NCBI RefSeq assembly: GCF_013055795.1 | Contig: NZ_JABETO010000012.1 | Span: 17,092 to 81,091, forward strand | Length of the DNA stretch: 64,000 nt | Source of the DNA: Streptomyces sp. I05A-00742 | GTDB taxonomy: Bacteria; Actinomycetota; Actinomycetes; Streptomycetales; Streptomycetaceae | Direction of reading: 5' to 3' | Shown: piece by piece, positions 59,220-64,000 of the stretch | Position numbering within the stretch: position 1 is the first letter of the stretch | Layout: each line of letters starts with the position of its first letter | Notes under the pieces: model-generated | What the model saw: only the letters and a program-made list of their open reading frames with translations | Database searches by the model: none | Told to the model about the DNA's origin: nothing | Made by a program: the position numbers and the translations under genes

Positions 59220-59736
59220 GGTCACAAGGCTAGTTCAGCTCCCCGCACGGGGCGCCCGCGAGCTGCCCGGCCGGGCAGGCGGCCGGGCAGGCGGCCGGGC
59301 GGGGAACGCCGGACCCCCGTCCCGGCGTTACCCCTGGCCCACGGCTCGGACATCGGGATTCCCGCCCGCCACCGTCACCCGCGCCTCACGGCCCCCGGCA
59401 CGGCGGACGCGCCGTCGGCCGCGGGGACGACGGACGCCGGGTCGACGACCGCGACCACCCCAACCGGCGTGATCGCCGCGACCACCCGACCACCCCGAAC
59501 CGCCCTGACCGCCCTGACCGCCCTGACCACCTTGACGCCGCATCCCTCCCATGCCGTTGCCCACCCTCCTCATGAGCGGCCCTCCCCATGGACGGAACCG
59601 CCATCCACCCTGCCGGGCCGCTCCGCCGGCTGTCGTCGGCGGAGAGTCCACAGCCTGTTGGCAATGCGTCCACCGGTAGCGGCCTGCGCCCGCCTGTTGG
59701 ATCACTCCGCCCCGGCCGGTTGTAACCTCGGCCCTC
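59220..59736. other. 517-bp region of low-complexity sequence upstream of the GNAT gene
   Basis: Contains two and a half copies of CCGGGCAGGCGG (59271-59304) and a run of CCGCCCTGA-type nine-base repeats (about 59490-59530). On the minus strand a Gly/Arg-rich frame is listed separately as a doubtful gene. The last about 100 bases are less GC-rich and presumably carry the promoter of the acetyltransferase gene at 59737. Confidence 0.5.
59328..59573 (-). CDS. doubtful 81-residue Gly/Arg-rich small protein
   Basis: From an ATG preceded by GGAGGG at six bases, the frame reads MRRVGNGMGGMRRQGGQGGQ then GGQGGSGWSGGRGDHAGWGG and an Arg-rich segment. GGQ and RGG-like repeats resemble RNA-binding low-complexity tails, but the underlying DNA is itself a simple nine-base repeat, so the frame may be accidental. 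Supported only by the ribosome-binding site and absence of stops. Confidence 0.28.
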   Translation of the reverse strand: MRRVGNGMGGMRRQGGQGGQGGQGGSGWSGGRGDHAGWGGRGRRPGVRRPRGRRRVRRAGGREARVTVAGGNPDVRAVGQG

Positions 59737-60234
59737 ATGACCTGGCTGCCTGAGGACTTCGTCCACCCCGTCCACGTGCCCGTCCCCGACACCGCGCTTC
59801 ACCTGCGGCCGATCAGGGAGGCGGACACCGCGCTCGACTATCCCGCCGTGATGGGTTCCCGGGAGCGCCTGTGGGAGATCTTCGGCCCGGCCTGGGCCTG
59901 GCCCAAGGAGACGATGACCTATGAAGAGGACCGCATCGACCTGCTGCGGCACGAGAAGGAGATAGCCGCGCACCAGTCGTTCAACTACGCGCTGCTGAAC
60001 GAGGAGGAGACGGCGATCCTCGGCTGCGTCTACATCGACCCGCCCGAGCGCACGGGCTCCGACGGTGAGGTCTCCTGGTGGGTCGTGGACGACCTCGTCG
60101 GCAGCGAGGTGGAGCGAGCGCTCGATGCCCTGGTGCCGCGGTGGATCGCCGCCGACTGGCCCTTCCGGCGGCCCCGCTTCCTCGGCCGCGACATCACCTG
60201 GCAGGACTGGCTCGCGCTGCCGCGCGCCTCGTGA
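59737..60234 (+). CDS. GNAT-family N-acetyltransferase
   Basis: 165 residues. ALHLRPIREADTALDYPAVMGSRERLWEIFG is the usual N-terminal GNAT start; NYALLNEEETAILGCVYIDPPE and GEVSWWVVDDLVGSEVERALDALVPRWIA cover the central strands, but the canonical R/QxxGxG/A acetyl-CoA loop is not evident, so this is a divergent member. Followed by a small hairpin. Substrate unknown. Confidence 0.8.
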   Translation: MTWLPEDFVHPVHVPVPDTALHLRPIREADTALDYPAVMGSRERLWEIFGPAWAWPKETMTYEEDRIDLLRHEKEIAAHQSFNYALLNEEETAILGCVYIDPPERTGSDGEVSWWVVDDLVGSEVERALDALVPRWIAADWPFRRPRFLGRDITWQDWLALPRAS

Positions 60235-60237
60235 CCC

Positions 60238-60257
60238 GTCCGGGGCAGCGCCCGGAC
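60238..60257 (+). terminator. hairpin after the GNAT gene
   Basis: GTCCGGG-GCAGCG-CCCGGAC directly after the stop codon at 60232-60234. Short but perfect stem. Confidence 0.65.
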
Positions 60258-60352
60258 CGGGCGAACCATCCAACGGGGCACAGCCGTTGCGGGACATGGC
60301 GCGCAGGCCGACGCCTGTGAAAACCGAGGTGCCCCGGAGGGCATCGGTCGAG

Positions 60353-60557
60353 TAGCGTGCGTGCCATGTCGAGCCCCGAGTCGGACAAGGTGGGGGCTTT
60401 CGGTCACGCCGTCAGCCCCCTGAATCCCTGAATTTCTGAGTTCTTCGCAGCCCTGCCGTCCCGCCGCCCTCTGCGGCCGGACGAGTGTGCTCCTGGGTGC
60501 TGGCCGCGGTGACGAGACGCGTTTCGCCGTGCTTTTCCTCGCCTCGGAGCCCACTCG
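60353..60557 (+). promoter_or_regulatory. leader region of the exporter gene: candidate translational attenuator
   Basis: TAGCGT (60353-60358) is a -10 element seven bases ahead of a short leader frame. Stem 1: GGGGGCT (60392-60398) with AGCCCCC (60414-60420), inside the leader frame. Stem 2: CGAGTGTGCTCC (60482-60493) pairs with GGAGCCCACTCG (60546-60557) with one mismatch; its right arm contains the GGAG ribosome-binding site and ends at the base before the exporter ATG, so translation would be blocked by default. Confidence 0.6.
60366..60431 (+). CDS. putative leader peptide of the exporter gene
   Basis: 21 residues, MSSPESDKVGAFGHAVSPLN then Pro. The ATG is at the predicted start of transcription (leaderless). 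The first eight residues resemble the cmlA leader octapeptide MSTSKNAD, which inhibits peptidyl transferase and stalls ribosomes with chloramphenicol. Its second half encodes hairpin stem 1. Too short to judge by codon use; the case rests on position and structure. Confidence 0.45.
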   Translation: MSSPESDKVGAFGHAVSPLNP

Positions 60558-61736
60558 ATGCCTCTTCCGCTGTACCTGCTCGCCATGGCCGTTTTCGCCA
60601 TGGGCACCTCGGAATTCATGCTCGCCGGCCTCTTGCCGGACATCGCCTCCGACCTCGACGTGACCGTCGGGACAGCGGGCATGCTCACTTCCGCCTTCGC
60701 GATCGGAATGGTCACCGGCGCCCCGCTGGTCGCCGGGCTCGCCCGCGGCTGGCCGGCCCGGCCCACTCTCCTCGGGTTCGTCCTCGTGTTCTCGGTGGCT
60801 CACGCCGTGGGTGCCGGCACCACGAGCTTCGCGGTCCTGCTCGCCTCCCGGGTCGTCGCCGCGCTCGCGAACGCGGGCTTTCTCGCCGTGGCCCTCACGA
60901 CCGCCGCCACGCTGGTCTCCCCCGGCAAGAAGGGGCGCGCGGTGGCCGTGCTGCTGTCGGGTACGACGGTGGCCACGGTCGCCGGGGTCCCCGGAGGATC
61001 GGTCCTCGGCACGCTGCTCGGCTGGCGGGCCACGTTCTGTGCCGTCGCCGTCCTCTGTCTGCCCGCGGCTCTCGGCATCCTCAGGGGAATCCCCGCACGG
61101 CCCGCACCGGAACAGAGGACCGGCGGACCGGCCTTGCGAGCGGAGCTCGCGCGGCTCAAGAGCCCACGCCTGATCCTGGTCATGACGCTCGGCGCGCTGG
61201 TCAACGCGGCGACCTTCGCCGCCTTCACCTTCCTCGCCCCCGTCGTGACCGACACCGCCGGGCTGGGCGAGTTGTGGGTCTCCGTGGCCCTGATGCTCTT
61301 CGGCGCCGGTTCCTTCATCGGTGTCACCCTCGCCGGACGGTGGTCCGACCGACGCCCCGGCCTGGTCGTCGCAGCCGCCGGGCCACCGCTCCTCATCGGC
61401 TGGCCCGCCCTGGCCGTGCTGGCCGGCCAGCCGATCGCTCTGCTCACCCTCGTGTTCGTCCAGGGCGCGCTGTCGTTCGCGCTGGGCAGCACGCTGATCA
61501 CGCGGGTCCTCTACGAGGCGGCGGACGCCCCCACCATGGCCGGGTCCTACGCGACCGCCGCACTCAACCTCGGCGCCGCCGCCGGACCGCCCGTCGCCGC
61601 GACCACCCTCACCACCGCGGCCGGCGACCTGGGCCCGCTCTGGGCAAGCGGACTCCTCGTCGCTGTCGCCCTGCTCGTCGCGTTCCCCTCGCGCGGAGTG
61701 CTCGCGGCCGACCGGAGCAGCAAGACGCTCAAGTGA
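60558..61736 (+). CDS. Cmx/CmlR-type chloramphenicol-efflux MFS transporter
   Basis: 392 residues, twelve membrane helices. LYLLAMAVFAMGTSEFMLAGLLPDIASDL, GTAGMLTSAFAIGMVTGAPL, ANAGFLAVALTTAATLVSP, VAVLLSGTTVATVAGVPGGSVLGTLLGWRATF (motif C type antiporter helix) are characteristic of the Cmx/CmrA/CmlR family, whose members export chloramphenicol in Streptomyces, Rhodococcus and Corynebacterium. GGAG lies eight bases before the ATG, inside a stem with upstream sequence. Substrate by family only. Confidence 0.9.
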   Translation: MPLPLYLLAMAVFAMGTSEFMLAGLLPDIASDLDVTVGTAGMLTSAFAIGMVTGAPLVAGLARGWPARPTLLGFVLVFSVAHAVGAGTTSFAVLLASRVVAALANAGFLAVALTTAATLVSPGKKGRAVAVLLSGTTVATVAGVPGGSVLGTLLGWRATFCAVAVLCLPAALGILRGIPARPAPEQRTGGPALRAELARLKSPRLILVMTLGALVNAATFAAFTFLAPVVTDTAGLGELWVSVALMLFGAGSFIGVTLAGRWSDRRPGLVVAAAGPPLLIGWPALAVLAGQPIALLTLVFVQGALSFALGSTLITRVLYEAADAPTMAGSYATAALNLGAAAGPPVAATTLTTAAGDLGPLWASGLLVAVALLVAFPSRGVLAADRSSKTLK

Positions 61737-61784
61737 CGCACGCGAACGGACCACGGGCAGCGGCGCGGGCAGACGGCCGGGGCA

Positions 61785-61811
61785 CTCACGGCATCCCCCG
61801 GGAGCCGTGAA
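61785..61811. terminator. weak hairpin between converging genes
   Basis: TCACGGC and GCCGTGA form a seven-base stem around a CCCCCGGGA-containing loop, between the exporter gene (plus) and the GNAT gene at 61818 (minus). Confidence 0.45.
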
Positions 61812-61817
61812 CGGCAC

Positions 61818-62282
61818 TCAGCCCTCGACGGGCCGCCACACGTACCGGACGTCGGGCTCGTTCTCCTCGTTGCCGCTGCCGTCGGTCCGCTCGACCGCGA
61901 CGAAGCCGTGGCGCTCGTAGAAGCTCCGCGCCGCGTCGTTGATCTCGAACGTCCAGAGCGAAAGCCCGCCGGGCCGACGCTCCTTGGCCAGCCCGACGAG
62001 CCGGCCGCCGAGGCCGCGCCGCTGCCACGCCGGGGCCAGGTAGAGCTGGTCCAGGTCCTCGCCGTCGAGGACCATCACCCCGACGACCGCGTCGCCGGCG
62101 ACCGCCACCCAGGTCTCCAGATGGGGCACCACCATGTTCCGGAACCACTCCCTGACCTCGTCGTCGGTGTGGGCCCGGACGACGGACGGCAGGGCCGTGG
62201 CGTGCGACGTGAGCCACACTTCGGCGATCGCTGCGGCATCGGCGTCGACCGCGCGACGCATCACTACGTTGTCTGTCTGCAC
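61818..62282 (-). CDS. GNAT-family N-acetyltransferase
   Basis: 154 residues. Complete GNAT core: VVMRRAVDADAAAIAEVWLTSH, ETWVAVAGDAVVGVMVLDG, LDQLYLAPAWQRRGLGGRLVGLAKER (acetyl-CoA loop QRRGLG) and LWTFEINDAARSFYERHGFVAVERTDG. Substrate unknown. Convergent with the exporter gene, which raises but does not show a resistance role. Confidence 0.92.
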   Translation of the reverse strand: MQTDNVVMRRAVDADAAAIAEVWLTSHATALPSVVRAHTDDEVREWFRNMVVPHLETWVAVAGDAVVGVMVLDGEDLDQLYLAPAWQRRGLGGRLVGLAKERRPGGLSLWTFEINDAARSFYERHGFVAVERTDGSGNEENEPDVRYVWRPVEG

Positions 62283-62417
62283 AACAGCGCATCCTCACAG
62301 CAGCACAGGGCCATTGCACCCGGTCCGCCGCCGTGATCTTCATCGCGACGACGGGCGCACACGGGTCCCGGAGTCGAACACCCGAGGAAAAAGTAAGCCG
62401 TGGCGCAGTGTGACGAT

Positions 62418-62447
62418 TTGACTACCCGAGCATCGCAATGGGATAGC
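62418..62447 (+). promoter_or_regulatory. candidate promoter of the secreted I36-type gene
   Basis: TTGACT (62418-62423), 18-base spacer, GATAGC (62442-62447). It is the best housekeeping-type promoter in the 253-bp gap, about 90 bp ahead of the ATG. Confidence 0.5.
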
Positions 62448-62535
62448 TGAGCCCGCGCACTTCAGCTCCGCGGCCCCGACGGCTGGCGGAGCCGGCGTGC
62501 GCTTCCCCCCCACCGTTTCGAAGGAGACGCCCATC

Positions 62536-62940
62536 ATGCTTCGACGCCTTGCCTCCACCGCTCTCGGCGCGGCCCTGGCGGTTGCCGGAACCGTCGGCTT
62601 CACCGCCCCGGCCCTCGCTGACGGCGTGGCCCACGACCAGTGCACCGCAGGAAACATCTGCTTCTGGTCGGAACCGGGCTTCAAGGGCGAGAAGACCGTC
62701 TACAAGTCCGCCCTGATCGAGTGCACCCGCATCATCAAGCCGTCCCAGGACGCCCCGGAACGCCGCATGACGGCCCGCTCGATGAAGAACCGCACGGAAC
62801 GCACCATCGTCCTCGGCTACAACGACCCGCTGTGTCTGCTGCCGAACAGCACGACCCTCTCCCAGACCCCGCTCCACCTCAGCCCGCTGTCGGACAACGC
62901 CGACATGGGCGAGGGCATCCAGTACATCCGCACCACCTGA
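62536..62940 (+). CDS. secreted peptidase inhibitor family I36-like protein
   Basis: 134 residues. Sec signal peptide (about 1-29, MLRRLASTALGAALAVAG.. with ALADG cleavage region). The mature part has CTAGNICFWSEPGFKGEKTVYKS, the crystallin-like start of I36 (SMPI-type) inhibitors, and four cysteines (DQC, NIC, IEC, PLC) that can form two disulfides. AAGGAG nine bases upstream. Extracellular metalloprotease inhibition is inferred from the family. Followed by a hairpin terminator. Confidence 0.85.
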   Translation: MLRRLASTALGAALAVAGTVGFTAPALADGVAHDQCTAGNICFWSEPGFKGEKTVYKSALIECTRIIKPSQDAPERRMTARSMKNRTERTIVLGYNDPLCLLPNSTTLSQTPLHLSPLSDNADMGEGIQYIRTT

Positions 62941-62962
62941 CCTCCCGCCGGAGCACCCTCCC

Positions 62963-62995
62963 GTGGGCTTCTGACCAGGCAGGCCGGAAGCCCAC
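62963..62995 (+). terminator. terminator after the I36-type gene
   Basis: GTGGGCTTC (62963-62971) pairs perfectly with GAAGCCCAC (62987-62995), 15-base loop, 23 bp after the stop. Confidence 0.75.
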
Positions 62996-63059
62996 GCCGC
63001 CGCCTGTCGACGAAGCCGGCCCCGACGGCGCGTACTTCTTCGGCGCTGTCGGAGCGGGC

Positions 63060-63080
63060 TTGACCTTGACGTCGGGTCAA
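63060..63080 (+). promoter_or_regulatory. TTGACC-N9-GGTCAA dyad ahead of the ABC ATPase gene
   Basis: Perfect six-base arms with a nine-base spacer that itself contains TTGACG. MerR-type and other regulators bind such sites within extended promoter spacers. It lies about 65 bp before the ATPase start, the only strong signal in the gap. Confidence 0.5.
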
Positions 63081-63143
63081 CCCTCCATCCTCCCGGAGGA
63101 GCTTCCTCGCAAGTCGCCTGGAGCAGCTCCGCAAAGGAGGCAG

Positions 63144-64000
63144 ATGACCATGACAGCCCCATCGATCGCCGGTCCGGCGATTCGCGTGCAGGGTCTCAAG
63201 AAGTCGTACGGGAAGCTCGAAGTGCTGCGCGGCGTGGACTTCGACGTGGCGCCGGGCAGCATCTTCGCCCTGCTCGGCTCCAACGGGTCGGGCAAGACCA
63301 CGACCGTGCGGATCCTCGCCACGCTCCTCAGGGCCGACGCGGGGACGGCGAGCGTCAACGGCTACGACGTCGCCGCGCGACCGGCGGAGGCGCGGGAGTC
63401 CATCAGCCTCACCGGGCAGTTCGCGGCCGTCGACGGGATCCTCAGCGGTCGGGAGAACCTCGTACTTGTCGCCAGGCTGCGCCATCTCAAGGACCCCGGC
63501 GCGATCGCGGACGACCTGCTCGACCGTTTCTCGCTGACCGAGGCGGGCGCGCGCAGAGTGTCGACGTATTCGGGTGGGATGCGCCGCCGGCTGGACATCG
63601 CGATGAGCCTCATCGGGAATTCGCCGGTGATCTTCCTGGACGAGCCGACGACCGGGCTCGACCCCGAGGCGCGCATCGAGGTGTGGCACGCGGTCAAGGA
63701 GCTCGCCGGCTGTGGAACGACGGTGCTGCTCACCACGCAGTACCTGGAGGAGGCCGAGCAGCTGGCCGACCGGATCGCGATCCTCCACCAGGGCCGGATC
63801 ATCGTGAACGGCACCCTCACCGAGCTCAAGCGGCTCTTCCCGCCCGCCACGGTCGAGTACGTCGAGAAGCAGCCGACCCTGGAGGAGATCTTCCTCGCGA
63901 TCATCAGCGGAGGCGGCGGGGGCGGCGGGGGCGACGAGGGCGACGAGGGCGACGAGGGCGACGAGGGCGACGAGGGCGACGAGGGCGACGAGGGCGACGG
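63144..64000 (+). CDS. DrrA-like ABC transporter ATP-binding protein (3' end beyond window)
   Basis: About 285 codons visible. IRVQGLKKSYGKLEVLRGVDF, Walker A LGSNGSGKTT, Q-loop ISLTGQFAAVDGILSGRENL, signature TYSGGMRRRLDIAMSL, Walker B VIFLDEPTTGLDPEAR, H-loop LLTTQYLEEAEQLADR: the DrrA daunorubicin-exporter class. AAAGGAGG lies three bases before this ATG and nine before a second ATG at 63150, which may be the true start. After EEIFLAIISGG the reading continues as poly-Gly and then (Asp-Glu-Gly) repeats to the window edge. A membrane partner presumably follows. Confidence 0.92.
   Translation, partial: MTMTAPSIAGPAIRVQGLKKSYGKLEVLRGVDFDVAPGSIFALLGSNGSGKTTTVRILATLLRADAGTASVNGYDVAARPAEARESISLTGQFAAVDGILSGRENLVLVARLRHLKDPGAIADDLLDRFSLTEAGARRVSTYSGGMRRRLDIAMSLIGNSPVIFLDEPTTGLDPEARIEVWHAVKELAGCGTTVLLTTQYLEEAEQLADRIAILHQGRIIVNGTLTELKRLFPPATVEYVEKQPTLEEIFLAIISGGGGGGGGDEGDEGDEGDEGDEGDEGDEGD
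63933..63995 (+). repeat. nine-base tandem repeat GACGAGGGC at the window edge
   Basis: Seven exact copies of GACGAGGGC, preceded by a GGCGGGGGC run and followed by GACGG at the edge. In frame it encodes Asp-Glu-Gly repeats in the ABC ATPase C-terminus. Total copy number is unknown because the window ends here. Confidence 0.92.

Noticed and set aside
60429..60512. readthrough extension of the exporter leader frame past its TGA
   Set aside because: The frame stays open for 27 more codons and covers the sequestering arm, but nothing shows readthrough or a start codon there.
1..64000. tRNA, rRNA, insertion sequence, prophage or integrative-element boundaries
   Set aside because: No transposase, integrase, phage structural gene, tRNA-like cloverleaf or rRNA segment was recognised on either strand.

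Overview
This window is chromosomal DNA of a high-GC actinomycete, almost certainly a Streptomyces. The evidence is the very strong third-position GC bias, the many GTG starts and apparently leaderless transcripts, and several marker genes: Lsr2, a TipA orthologue with its promoter, an XRE/DUF397/ATPase regulatory trio, the RppA-P450 pair, and an orphan NuoD beside a MidA-type methyltransferase. From about 1 to 49 kb the gene order resembles the conserved core of Streptomyces chromosomes that runs from clpC to the aldehyde dehydrogenase and XRE region. From about 49 kb onward the content looks more strain-specific. I saw no tRNA, rRNA, insertion sequence, prophage or CRISPR array.

Layout. 1-5.9 kb: clpC (cut by the left edge, with a ClgR-type box in its promoter region), an unknown gene convergent with lsr2, an argA-like acetyltransferase, a BlaI-type repressor and small hypotheticals. 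5.9-11.3 kb: a tightly overlapping minus-strand operon for CoA and NAD precursors (DUF2520 protein, panC, nadB, nadC, coaX). 11.4-19.3 kb: an ArsR-type regulator, a tyrosine-phosphatase-like protein, a NarL/DesK-type two-component pair, the MidA-type methyltransferase with orphan nuoD, and a coiled-coil membrane protein. 19.3-23.3 kb: an OpuC-type osmoprotectant ABC importer split into two divergent units. 23.4-34.8 kb: folate genes (folP, folB, folK, folE) around a phosphatidylglycerol lysyltransferase-like protein and a divergent esterase, then ftsH, hpt and tilS. 34.9-40 kb: a zinc metalloprotease, dacB, ppa and a ThrE-type exporter.

40-49 kb holds a DedA protein, a YbjQ protein, tipA, a Uma2 nuclease-fold protein, glutamate decarboxylase, DUF4287 and DinB proteins, an aldehyde dehydrogenase and the XRE/ATPase/DUF397 trio. 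49-64 kb holds an imine-reductase-like enzyme, a UBP-type zinc finger, an MreB-like protein and TerB, the rppA-P450 pigment operon, two DUF1876 paralogues, an AraC regulator, candidate small proteins, a Cmx/CmlR-type exporter with an attenuator-like leader, a secreted I36-type protein, and a DrrA-like ABC ATPase running off the right edge into a nine-base tandem repeat.

The observations I consider most worth following are these. (i) The MidA-type methyltransferase sits next to an orphan NuoD that keeps the arginine methylated in mammalian NDUFS2. (ii) The tipA orthologue keeps the tipA promoter but lacks the thiopeptide-reactive cysteine. (iii) The exporter gene has a leader peptide and a ribosome-binding-site-sequestering stem. 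(iv) One palindromic motif recurs upstream of all three members of the XRE trio. (v) A 72-bp perfect palindrome lies inside a dispersed intergenic repeat. (vi) Promoters of the RecA-independent DNA-damage type lie ahead of unrelated genes. (vii) An MreB-like protein has a degenerate nucleotide-binding motif. (viii) A 48-residue small protein has an excellent ribosome-binding site.
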